Source: JBBQHX01 sp038324385 (GTDB lineage: Bacteria; Gemmatimonadota; Gemmatimonadetes; Gemmatimonadales; Gemmatimonadaceae). From it: a stretch of DNA of 8,293 nt. The stretch spans positions 1-8,293 of the forward strand of contig JBBQHX010000164.1 of NCBI GenBank assembly GCA_038324385.1, written 5' to 3'. The translations under genes and the position numbers were made by a program. The notes under the pieces were generated by a model. It did no database searches, had not been told where the DNA came from, and worked only from the letters and a program-made list of their open reading frames with translations. Of this stretch, positions 1-6,619 are shown piece after piece (positions within the stretch are counted from its first letter, which is position 1; each line of letters opens with the position of its first letter).

Positions 1-1058
1 ATCTCACCGAGTTCTTCTACGAGGCCAACCCAGAGTATAAGAAGGTCGGTGCCCGGCGCGCGAACATGATCGATACCGGCATCTTCGATGATCCCGACGC
101 GTACGATACGACCTATGCGAACGCGAACGTCTGGGGAAACCGGCGTTGGGCGACGCCGGGCGCAATCATCGATGGGCAACTGGTGACAACCGATCTGCAG
201 ACGATCAACATGGGGCTCGAGGAGTTTATCGAGCACTCGTACTATGAGCCGTGGACGGGAAGCGGTCAGACACAGCGATTCCCCACCGATCCCGCCGGAC
301 ACCCGCTCTCGCCCTATCACCCGTGGAACAAGGTCACGAAACCGAAGCCGGGTGCCCAGAGTTGGAAGGACAAGTACACCTGGGACACGGCGCCACGCTG
401 GGACCGGTATGGCATGGAAGCGGGGTGCTACGCGCGGCTCTGGAACACGGCGGTCGCCCGGAAAATGCCTGACGGGAATCCGTTCCTCGAATCAACCGGG
501 CATTCGCTCAAGATGCGCTTGCCGCGCGGGACGCTGCCCGAGACTGAAATCGAGTGGCACGTGCCGGATGTCTGGAATGCGTTCGAACGGAACCGTGCGC
601 GCGCGTACTGCGTGGGCTGGACATCGTTAATTGCGCTCAACACCTGGATAGCGGCGATGGAGCGCCTCAAGGATGGCGACACGAAGACATCCACGCGGTT
701 CGAAATCCCGACCAAGGGTGAGCAGGTGGGCGTGGGCTTCTGGGGTGCAGGACGCGGATATCTGACGCACCATCTCGTGCTCGACCGTGGCGCCGTGTCG
801 AACTATCAGATCGTCACGCCGTCGACCTGGAACGCGTCGCCCACCGATCGATGGGGGCAGCCGGGCCCCTATGAGGAAGCCGTGATGAATACGCCGCTCC
901 TCGAGGAATCCGATGATCCCGCGAAGTTCCGCGGCATCGACATCCTCCGCGCGATCCGCAGCTTCGACCCGTGCATGCCATGTACGACGCACATTCAATC
1001 GGAAGCGGGGCTCATCACGCGCGAAGTCAACACATGCGCCTGCGGGCTGGACGAGTGA
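1..1058 (+). CDS. hhyL: [NiFe]-hydrogenase large subunit, group 1h-like (5' truncated by window)
   Basis: This is the C-terminal 351 residues of a [NiFe]-hydrogenase large subunit, the subunit that holds the Ni-Fe active site and oxidises H2. The reading frame is open from base 3, so the gene starts upstream and the first in-frame ATG at 66 is internal. The diagnostic feature is the C-terminal nickel-ligand motif DPCMPCTTH at 966-992, where two cysteines bridge Ni and Fe. The N-terminal CxxC motif lies outside the window. After the motif His come 21 residues ending in a Cys-rich stretch (CAC). In this family that tail is removed by a maturation protease after metal insertion. Segments such as RRWATPGAIIDG and EFIEHSYYEPW fit the group 1h (actinobacterial-type, high-affinity) enzymes as I recall them; the group call is from memory, not a search. 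The stop overlaps the next start by 4 bases (GTGA). The small subunit should lie upstream. Confidence 0.93.
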   Translation, partial: LTEFFYEANPEYKKVGARRANMIDTGIFDDPDAYDTTYANANVWGNRRWATPGAIIDGQLVTTDLQTINMGLEEFIEHSYYEPWTGSGQTQRFPTDPAGHPLSPYHPWNKVTKPKPGAQSWKDKYTWDTAPRWDRYGMEAGCYARLWNTAVARKMPDGNPFLESTGHSLKMRLPRGTLPETEIEWHVPDVWNAFERNRARAYCVGWTSLIALNTWIAAMERLKDGDTKTSTRFEIPTKGEQVGVGFWGAGRGYLTHHLVLDRGAVSNYQIVTPSTWNASPTDRWGQPGPYEEAVMNTPLLEESDDPAKFRGIDILRAIRSFDPCMPCTTHIQSEAGLITREVNTCACGLDE

Positions 1059-1636
1059 CGACCGCGACCCGGACGGTGATCGGCGGCGTCGGGTATCGCA
1101 ACCTGCGCGACCACTCGTTTGGAATCGTCATGAGTGACGAACTCGAGGCGGAGGCGCGGCCACCGATGCTGATCGTCGAGGACCTCTGCTACGGGCCCGT
1201 CGCCGTCGGACAGTGGCTGCTGGACGAGGCGCGCGACGCGCCGATCTCGCGCGCTGTCTTCGTGACCGCGATCGCGCGTGAGGACGGGCGCCCCCCCGGG
1301 ACGATCAGCGCCTACCGGTGGGATCGTGTCCTGCCGCCGGCCGATGAAATCCAACGAGCGGTGACCGATGCGGTCACCGGCGTCATTTTCCTCGACAATA
1401 CCCTCATCGTCACTGAGTGGATGCGGGCGCTGCCTGACGAGGTACTGGTGGTTGAGGTCGAGCCGCTCGAGCATGCGTTCGGCGATGCGATGAGCCCCGC
1501 CGTCGCCGCCGCGTACCCGCGCGCACGTGCGCTCGTTATGCAGCTGGCCACCGATCAGGCTCTGGCATCCGCGCTTCCCGTCACTCCCCTCGGCGGCGGC
1601 TCGATGGCCGCCGCCATCCGGGCCGTCACCCGATGA
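1055..1636 (+). CDS. Hydrogenase maturation protease-like protein, divergent (probable loss of metal ligands)
   Basis: A 193-residue protein of the HyaD/HybD-like fold by overall pattern: an N-terminal GGVGYRNLRDHSFG loop (about residues 10-23) matches the GxGNxxxxDEGxG loop of hydrogenase maturation proteases, and there are later strands VEDLCYGPVAV, AVFVTAIARED...PPG and VLVVEVEP. When aligned by eye to E. coli HybD, the three Ni-binding residues (Glu16, Asp62, His93) fall on His20, Thr71 and a stretch around residue 110 with no His. It may therefore be a chaperone or scaffold, or use a different mechanism. I chose the GTG start at 1055 because it gives a GTGA overlap with the large-subunit stop and begins just before the conserved first strand. 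An in-frame ATG at 1034 is the alternative. Its place directly after the large subunit suggests a role in maturing that subunit. The fold assignment is fairly firm; the activity is open. Confidence 0.75.
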   Translation: MTTATRTVIGGVGYRNLRDHSFGIVMSDELEAEARPPMLIVEDLCYGPVAVGQWLLDEARDAPISRAVFVTAIAREDGRPPGTISAYRWDRVLPPADEIQRAVTDAVTGVIFLDNTLIVTEWMRALPDEVLVVEVEPLEHAFGDAMSPAVAAAYPRARALVMQLATDQALASALPVTPLGGGSMAAAIRAVTR

Positions 1637-2547
1637 TTGGCAGCGAACCGGCGTTGCCCGCTGATCGCATTCCGCCTTTGGATGACGCGGCGCCTGGCGA
1701 CGTGCTGGCGGAGGTCGAGGAACTCATCGGTGCGCTCACGACGCATCCCGATGCTGCCGTCGGCAGGATGACGACAACGCTCCTGGACGGCATCGATGCC
1801 GTTCATCGTGCGGCGCTGACGCATCTCATGGGCGCGATTCAGTCGATGGCCGGCGACGCGTTCGTCAACCGCCTGACGGCTGATCCCGCGATTCGGCTTC
1901 TCCTCATGTCGTATGATCTCCTCGCCGTGGACCGCCGCACGCTGGCGGAGGAGGCGCTCGACGCCGTACGCGGCCATCTGCACGCGCACGGCGTGCGGGT
2001 CGAGCTGGTCGAAGTGCTCGGCGGCGTGGTCTCGGTGCGCCTGCATGGTGCGTCGGCTGAACACCCGGCGCGTGCCGGCGCGCGACGCGACATCGAGGAA
2101 GCGCTCCAGGCCGGACTGCTCGGCTTTCAGGAGCTGGAGATCGACGACGGCGCGCCGCGCATCCCCGTCACTGATTCGGCGTTCCTTCCCCGAGAGTCGC
2201 TACGCCGCGCGAAGCGACCCGTCTATCAGCCCGTATGCCGCGCTGATGACATGCTTGTCGGCACAATCCGACCGGCCACCGTGGATGGCGCGGCGGTGCT
2301 CCTGGCGCACGTCGGGGATGAGTTCTTCGCGGTGCGGAACGCGTGTGGCACGACCCCGCTGCCACTCCACTACAGCACGCTCGACGGAACGGAACTGCGG
2401 TGCAGTTGGCACGGGTGCCGCTATGACATCCGAACCGGTCACCGACTCGACTGGCCGGATGCGGGTCAGGATGAGCACCTCCGGGTGCTCCCCGTGCGGG
2501 TGAGCGACGGCGTCGTCGAGATCGTGGTGAGCACGGTGGCCGCATGA
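1633..2547 (+). CDS. NifU-like / Rieske-like fusion protein of the hydrogenase operon
   Basis: A 304-residue protein with three parts. Residues about 25-100 form a helical N-terminal region that I do not recognise. Residues about 104-170 resemble the NifU C-terminal scaffold domain (strands around VELVEVLGGVVSVRLHG, then a DIEEALQAG helix), but the usual GxCxxCP metal site reads G-A-S-A-E-H-P (139-145), so both cysteines are gone. Residues about 198-300 resemble a Rieske [2Fe-2S] domain. The second ligand motif CSWHGCRYD is clear (Cys257, His260), but the first motif, normally CxH, reads Cys238-Gly-Thr240, with His246 further on. Rieske-type proteins are expected to carry electrons. Here cluster binding is uncertain, or may use an unusual ligand set. 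It starts in an ATGA overlap with the previous gene and ends in another with the next. A role as electron partner or assembly factor for the hydrogenase is inference. Confidence 0.8.
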   Translation: MIGSEPALPADRIPPLDDAAPGDVLAEVEELIGALTTHPDAAVGRMTTTLLDGIDAVHRAALTHLMGAIQSMAGDAFVNRLTADPAIRLLLMSYDLLAVDRRTLAEEALDAVRGHLHAHGVRVELVEVLGGVVSVRLHGASAEHPARAGARRDIEEALQAGLLGFQELEIDDGAPRIPVTDSAFLPRESLRRAKRPVYQPVCRADDMLVGTIRPATVDGAAVLLAHVGDEFFAVRNACGTTPLPLHYSTLDGTELRCSWHGCRYDIRTGHRLDWPDAGQDEHLRVLPVRVSDGVVEIVVSTVAA

Positions 2548-2993
2548 CGCGCACACTCATCGCCGGATTCGGGAACGTCTTGCGTGGCGATGACGGCTTT
2601 GGCGTCGAGGTCATACGCCGTCTGGCCGAACGGGGGTGGGCGTCAGCGACGATTGATCTCCTCGATGTCGGCACGGGCGGAATTCGCCTGGCGCAGGAAC
2701 TCCAGACCCAATTCGACCGCCTCATCATCGTGGATGCCGCCGCCCGCGGCGGCGAACCCGGCGCCGTCTATACGCTGGTTATCGACGGGGTGCGGCCAAC
2801 CCGTGAGATCGACATGCACACCGCTGTGCCGTCGCGTGCACTCGAGGTCGCGCAGGCACTCGGGCCGCTCCCGCCGGAGATCTATCTGGTCGGCTGCGAG
2901 CCGTCATCCGTCGATGAACTGAGCCTCGAGCTGTCACCGGTGGTTGAGGCAGCGGTAAATACCGCCATTCTGCAGATCGAGGCGCTGATATGA
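2544..2993 (+). CDS. [NiFe]-hydrogenase maturation protease (HyaD/HybD/HupD family)
   Basis: A 149-residue endopeptidase of the peptidase A31 family. It removes the C-terminal tail of the large subunit once nickel is inserted, the last step of active-site assembly in the cytoplasm. The N-terminal motif GFGNVLRGDDGFG spans residues 8-20. The residues matching the HybD nickel ligands are all present: Asp17 (Glu16 in HybD), Asp64 in LIIVDA, and His92 in DMHTAVP. The LVGCEP strand near residue 115 and the length are typical. It overlaps by 4 bases (ATGA) with both neighbours, which indicates tight co-translation. The probable substrate is the large subunit at the start of the window, cut after the His of its DPCMPCTTH motif. 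This gene, not the divergent relative at 1055-1636, is the better candidate for the active protease. Confidence 0.93.
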   Translation: MTRTLIAGFGNVLRGDDGFGVEVIRRLAERGWASATIDLLDVGTGGIRLAQELQTQFDRLIIVDAAARGGEPGAVYTLVIDGVRPTREIDMHTAVPSRALEVAQALGPLPPEIYLVGCEPSSVDELSLELSPVVEAAVNTAILQIEALI

Positions 2994-3382
2994 GCGGCGA
3001 GGAGCCAGGCGGCGATGCCGGTCAGGAGATCGCCCGCGAAGACGAGTTGCTCGAGCTTCTGTACTGGTTCGAGGGCGAGGGATTCGGCGGCGTCGCGACG
3101 CTCGACGGCATCGCGCGCTTCACCTCGCTCACCGCGGGGCTCGTGCAGCGCACCCTCGATCGGCTGACCGCCCGCGGCGATGTGGTGCTGGACGCCGGAG
3201 GCACCGGGGAGTATCGTCTCACCACGCCGGGCCGCCGCGAAGCCGCCCGCCGCTTCGCCGCGGAGTTCGCGCCGCTCCTCAGTCAGGGCCATGGCGAGTG
3301 TAGCGATCCCGATTGCGATTGTCACACCAGTGAAGGCGGCGCGGCCGAATGCCACGCTCGCTCGCGCCCACACGCCCACTGA
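2990..3382 (+). CDS. Small winged-helix-like protein with Cys/His-rich C-terminal tail
   Basis: A 130-residue protein with two parts. Residues about 17-90 look like a winged helix-turn-helix: helix, DGIARFTSLTAGLVQRTLDRL as the putative recognition region, then GEYRLTTPGRREAARRF as wing and closing helix. Residues 101-130 are rich in possible metal ligands: HGECSDPDCDCH, then ECH, then two more His near the end, giving four Cys and five His in 30 residues. Such a tail could bind Ni, Zn or Fe. The gene starts in an ATGA overlap with the protease gene, so it belongs to the hydrogenase operon. Possible roles are a metal-responsive regulator of the operon or a nickel carrier used in maturation, comparable in role but not in sequence to HypA. 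I do not recognise a named family, and the function is inference. Confidence 0.8.
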   Translation: MSGEEPGGDAGQEIAREDELLELLYWFEGEGFGGVATLDGIARFTSLTAGLVQRTLDRLTARGDVVLDAGGTGEYRLTTPGRREAARRFAAEFAPLLSQGHGECSDPDCDCHTSEGGAAECHARSRPHAH

Positions 3383-3411
3383 GCGCCGGCACGCCGCCGC
3401 CGCTCCCACGC

Positions 3412-3418
3412 GGGGAAG
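3412..3418 (+). promoter_or_regulatory. Ribosome binding site deciding the start of the CooC-type ATPase
   Basis: GGGGAAG ends about 5-7 bases before the ATG at 3424 and resembles a Shine-Dalgarno site. The frame is open further upstream to an ATG at 3349, but that start would overlap the previous gene by 34 bases and add 25 low-complexity, Pro-rich residues before the conserved first strand. The start at 3424 is therefore preferred. Confidence 0.6.
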
Positions 3419-3423
3419 CTCCG

Positions 3424-4230
3424 ATGCGGATCGCAATTGCAGGAAAGGGCGGAACGGGGAAGACGACCATCGCCGGGACGCTCGCGCGTGCCCTCGCTCG
3501 CGCCGGCAGTCGCGAAGTGCTCGCGATCGACGCCGATACGAACCCGAATCTGGCCAGCGTTCTTGGTATCGCGCACGACCGCGCGGAGGCAATCGTCGCA
3601 CTGCCCCGCACCCTCATGGAGCGGCGAGGGAACGACGATGGCACCACCCGCGCTGTGTTTACCGCGGACCCGAACGACGTGGTGCGCAACTACGGCGTCG
3701 TCGGGCCGGACAACGTTCGCTTGATGGTGATGGGGAAGGTCGGCCACGCTGGTGCGGGATGCATGTGCAGCGCGCATGGGGTCGTGCGTGGATTTCTCGG
3801 CGAGATCGTCTCTCGCGACGATGCCGACCGCCATGTGATCGTCGACATGGAAGCGGGGCTCGAGCACCTGAGCCGCGGCACCGGCCGACATGTCTCCTTA
3901 CTCGTCGCCGTGCTCGAACCGTACTATCGGTCGATGGAAACGGCGCGCAATCTGGTCGTCCTCGCGGGTGAACTCGGCATTCAGAACGTCGTCGTCGTCG
4001 CGAACAAGGTGCGCGACGCCGAAGATCGCCGCGCCATCGCCGACTTCAGCCACGCGCACGCGATGCGCCTCGTTGGAGAAGTGCCCTTCGACGATGGATT
4101 GGCGGCGGTCGAGCGCAGCGGGAACGCTCCAATCGATGCATGCCCGGACTCGCCGGCCGTCCGGGCGATTACGGGGTTGATCGGTCCATTGGAGAAGCTT
4201 TGCACACCCCTGGCGGTCGCAACTGCTTAG
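3424..4230 (+). CDS. cooC: CooC-type nickel-insertion ATPase (MinD/SIMIBI superfamily)
   Basis: A 268-residue P-loop ATPase. Residues 7-15, GKGGTGKTT, form a deviant Walker A with the signature Lys8 of the MinD/NifH/CooC group. IDADTNPNLA (35-44) matches the next conserved motif, and VIVDMEAGLEHLSRG (138-152) fits the switch II region. The key feature is GCMCSAHG, with Cys113 and Cys115. In CooC of carbon monoxide dehydrogenase systems a CxC at nearly the same position binds Ni or Zn at the dimer interface. CooC uses ATP to help insert Ni into CO dehydrogenase. Here the gene sits 41 bases after a hydrogenase accessory operon and no CO dehydrogenase gene is visible, so I infer a role in nickel delivery to the hydrogenase, perhaps alongside or in place of HypB. 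It is the last gene of the block and converges with copB. Confidence 0.88.
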   Translation: MRIAIAGKGGTGKTTIAGTLARALARAGSREVLAIDADTNPNLASVLGIAHDRAEAIVALPRTLMERRGNDDGTTRAVFTADPNDVVRNYGVVGPDNVRLMVMGKVGHAGAGCMCSAHGVVRGFLGEIVSRDDADRHVIVDMEAGLEHLSRGTGRHVSLLVAVLEPYYRSMETARNLVVLAGELGIQNVVVVANKVRDAEDRRAIADFSHAHAMRLVGEVPFDDGLAAVERSGNAPIDACPDSPAVRAITGLIGPLEKLCTPLAVATA

Positions 4231-4287
4231 GGTTGACGGGCACAACGCGGACAGCGTTCGTCTGGTGCACCGGCCTCACCCCGCCCC

Positions 4288-6471
4288 TCAGATCTCGACA
4301 CGCCGCAACAGCTGCGCGTTGATCGCCACGATCACCGTGCTCAGCGACATGAGCACCGCACCCACGGCCGGGCTTAGAACGATGCCGACCGGCGCCAACA
4401 CACCCGCGGCGAGCGGGATCGCAAAGATATTGTAGCCGGCCGCCCACCAGAGGTTCTGGATCATCTTCCGGTAACTGGCACGGCTGAGCCGTACGATGCG
4501 CGCGACATCGCGGGGATCGTTCCGCACGAGGATCACGTCGCCCGCTTCCACGGCCACGTCGGTGCCCGCGCCGATGGCGATGCCGATGTCCGCCGTGACG
4601 AGGGCCGGCGCATCGTTGACGCCGTCGCCGACCATCGCCACGCGCTTCCCCTGCCGCTGGAGTTCCTCGATTTTTTCGGATTTCTGCTCCGGCAGCACCT
4701 GCGCGAAGACGGTGTCGATGTTGAGGGCCCTGGCCACGGCGTCGGCAATCGCCTGAGCGTCGCCGGTGAGCATCACGACCTCGATGCGCTCGTCGTGGAG
4801 CCGGCGGACCGCTTCGGCGGATTCGGGGCGGATCGCGTCGGCGACCGTGAAAAGGGCGAGCACCCGGTCGCCCTCGATCAGGTAGATCGCGCCCTCGTCG
4901 CGCGTGGCCGCCTCGTCGGCCGCGGCGGCCAGCTCCGAGGACGGCGTCACGGTCAGGCCGCGGAGCAGGTTCGGTCCGCCGACGGCGATGACGCGACCAT
5001 CCACCGTGGCTTGAACGCCACGCCCAGCCATCGACTGGAAGTCGCGCGCTGGGGGAATCGCGAGCCCGTGCTCTTCGGCGCTGCTCACGATGGCGCGCGC
5101 CACCGCGTGCTCGGAGCTTCGCTCGACCGCGGCTGCCAGGCGTAGTGCCTCGTCATGCGTGATCCCGTCCCCGGTCCGAATGGCGACGACGCGGTGCTCG
5201 CCGAGTGTGAGGGTACCCGTCTTGTCGAAGACGACGGTGGTCAGGTTGCGGGCTTCCTCCAGCCCGCGGCGGTCGCGCACCAGCAGGCCGGCGCGCGCGC
5301 CGATCGTGGTGGAGATGGCGATCACGAGCGGGATTGCGAGCCCTAACGCGTGCGGACAGGCGATGACGAGCACCGTGACCATCCGCTCGACCGCATAGGC
5401 TGGTTCCGCGCCCAGGTAGAGCCAGCTGGCGAGCGTGATCGCCCCGGAGGCGAGCGCAACAATAGTGAGAATCAAGGCGGCGCGGTCCGCCAGCGCCTGC
5501 GCTCGCGAGCGGGACGTCTGGGCCTGCGCGACGAGGCGCATGATCCCCGCGAGCGCCGTGCCCTCCCCAGTACCGGTGACCTCGACCTGAAGCGCGCCGG
5601 AGCCGTTCACCGTCCCCGCGATCACGCGGTCACCGGGCGACTTGCGCACCGGCGCGGACTCACCGGTGATCAGCGCTTCGTTCACGTCGCTCACGCCGTC
5701 GCGGACCCGGCCGTCGGCGGGGGCGCTCTGGCCGGGGCGTACGAGCACCAGATCGCCCTCGCGCAGCGCCGCGATCGGCACCTCCTCGATTCGCTCGCCC
5801 ACGACGCGAGCCGCCGTGCTCGGGAGCAGCTTGCCTAACTCCTGCAGTGCGCCCTGGGCCTGGGAAATGGAGCGCATTTCGACCCAGTGACCCAGGAGCA
5901 TGATCGTGACAAGCGTCGCCAACTCCTCCCAGAGCGGCATCCCGGGATAGCCGAGTGCGACCACGGCGCTGAAGACGAAGGCGACGCCGATCGCGAGCGC
6001 GATGAGCGTCATCATCCCCGGGAGCCGGTCGCGGAGTTCGCGGGCGGCGCCCTGCACAAAGGGCCAACCGCCGTACGCGAACACCGCGGTGCCGAAGACG
6101 GGGGCGATCCACGCCGCACCAGGGAATTGGGGCGCCGTGTAGCCGAACGCGCTCTGGAGCATGTGCCCCCAGATGAGCGTGGGGAGCGTCAGCGCGAGCG
6201 ACACCCAGAACCGGTCGCGGAACATGGCGACGCTGTGGCCGGCGTGCTTGTCGTGGCTTCCGTGCTCCGGCTGCTCCGGCTGCTCCGGCTGCTCCGGATG
6301 CTCCGGATAGCCGGGTTCAGCCGGCAAATCGGTTGCTTCGGACACACCGCGGCCGGCTGGGCCATGCTGGGCCGGGTCGTCGCGGTCGCCGGAATCCCTG
6401 GAATGATGTGGATGGGTCATGATTGCGGCAGTGATCGCTGTGCGTCCGGGGGCAGCCGGCCGCGAGGGCAT
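4288..6471 (-). CDS. copB: CopB-type copper/silver-exporting P1B-3 ATPase
   Basis: A 727-residue heavy-metal P-type ATPase that uses ATP to export copper or silver across the inner membrane. In order: a His-rich N-terminus (residues about 19-79, including HPHH, PEH/PEQ repeats, HGSHDKHAGH) in place of a CxxC heavy-metal-associated domain; membrane helices; TGES (269-272) in the actuator domain; the transmembrane metal motif CPH (372-374), diagnostic for the CopB subgroup; DKTGT with phosphorylated Asp416; SEHA near 453-456, where the family usually has SEHP; GDGVND (615-620); and a last membrane helix with MSLSTVIVAINA, typical of CopB. An alternative start at 6420 would begin MTHPHHS and remove 17 residues; neither start has a clear ribosome binding site. 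It is divergent from a BlaI/M56 regulatory pair that probably controls it. The exact ion and oxidation state are not settled by sequence. Confidence 0.95.
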   Translation of the reverse strand: MPSRPAAPGRTAITAAIMTHPHHSRDSGDRDDPAQHGPAGRGVSEATDLPAEPGYPEHPEQPEQPEQPEHGSHDKHAGHSVAMFRDRFWVSLALTLPTLIWGHMLQSAFGYTAPQFPGAAWIAPVFGTAVFAYGGWPFVQGAARELRDRLPGMMTLIALAIGVAFVFSAVVALGYPGMPLWEELATLVTIMLLGHWVEMRSISQAQGALQELGKLLPSTAARVVGERIEEVPIAALREGDLVLVRPGQSAPADGRVRDGVSDVNEALITGESAPVRKSPGDRVIAGTVNGSGALQVEVTGTGEGTALAGIMRLVAQAQTSRSRAQALADRAALILTIVALASGAITLASWLYLGAEPAYAVERMVTVLVIACPHALGLAIPLVIAISTTIGARAGLLVRDRRGLEEARNLTTVVFDKTGTLTLGEHRVVAIRTGDGITHDEALRLAAAVERSSEHAVARAIVSSAEEHGLAIPPARDFQSMAGRGVQATVDGRVIAVGGPNLLRGLTVTPSSELAAAADEAATRDEGAIYLIEGDRVLALFTVADAIRPESAEAVRRLHDERIEVVMLTGDAQAIADAVARALNIDTVFAQVLPEQKSEKIEELQRQGKRVAMVGDGVNDAPALVTADIGIAIGAGTDVAVEAGDVILVRNDPRDVARIVRLSRASYRKMIQNLWWAAGYNIFAIPLAAGVLAPVGIVLSPAVGAVLMSLSTVIVAINAQLLRRVEI
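6263..6307. repeat. Five tandem 9-base units inside copB
   Basis: Five copies of TGCTCCGG[C/A] in a row (three ending in C, two in A). On the minus strand they are read as Pro-Glu-Gln/His triplets in the N-terminal tail of CopB, giving PEHPEQPEQPEQPEH. A repeat of 9 bases keeps frame, so copy number can change without breaking the gene. Confidence 0.9.
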
Positions 6472-6506
6472 CGAGGAGATTGTGTCGGCTCCGAATCGGG
6501 TGCAGC

Positions 6507-6521
6507 TTTATTCAGCATAAA
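6507..6521. promoter_or_regulatory. Candidate operator: inverted repeat TTTAT-N5-ATAAA
   Basis: A perfect 5-base inverted repeat with a 5-base spacer (TTTATTCAGCATAAA) lies 36 bases upstream of the annotated copB start and about 100 bases upstream of the regulator start. Dimeric BlaI-family repressors bind palindromes between or in front of the genes they control, so this is the best visible candidate. The sequence does not match the known BlaI or CopY consensus, and a short AT-rich palindrome can arise by chance. Confidence 0.35.
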
Positions 6522-6603
6522 TCATGACGCACCGGTCATCGACAACCTCGTGGAGTGTCGTTCCCGGCCGACGGCGCGTCGACCACGGTGCGGAGGCACG
6601 TTT

Positions 6604-6612
6604 GAAGAGGAG
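6604..6612 (+). promoter_or_regulatory. Ribosome binding site deciding the start of the BlaI-family regulator
   Basis: GAAGAGGAG contains AGGAG with a 7-base spacer to the ATG at 6620, close to ideal. This favours 6620 over the in-frame ATG at 6524, which would add 32 basic residues with no family similarity and lies next to the AT-rich patch. Confidence 0.75.
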
Positions 6613-6619
6613 CTCGAAG

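Larger units (their letters stand above)
6472..6619. promoter_or_regulatory. Divergent promoter region between copB and the BlaI/M56 operon
   Basis: A 148-base spacer separates two divergent starts and must hold the promoters of both transcripts if each is expressed from here. It includes an AT-rich patch at 6507-6524 in otherwise GC-rich DNA. I could not assign convincing -35/-10 pairs: a TATGCT-like box on the minus strand has a TTGTCG box at a spacing that is too long. No TACAnnTGTA sequence of the CopY type is present. Confidence 0.5.

Noticed and set aside
2168..2728. A 186-codon minus-strand open frame
   Set aside because: Antisense to the NifU/Rieske and protease genes, Arg/Ser/Pro-rich, with no recognisable motif.
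3180..3971. A 263-codon plus-strand open frame overlapping the winged-helix and CooC genes
   Set aside because: Very Arg-rich low-complexity translation, no motifs, and fully covered by two genes with clear family features in other frames.
4231..4287. Possible bidirectional terminator between cooC and copB (AACGC-GGACA-GCGTT hairpin at 4244-4258)
   Set aside because: Only a 5-base stem and no following T-run on either strand; too weak to call.
6524..6619. Longer start for the BlaI-family regulator at ATG 6524
   Set aside because: The extra 32 residues do not fit the family, while ATG 6620 has a strong ribosome binding site at good spacing.
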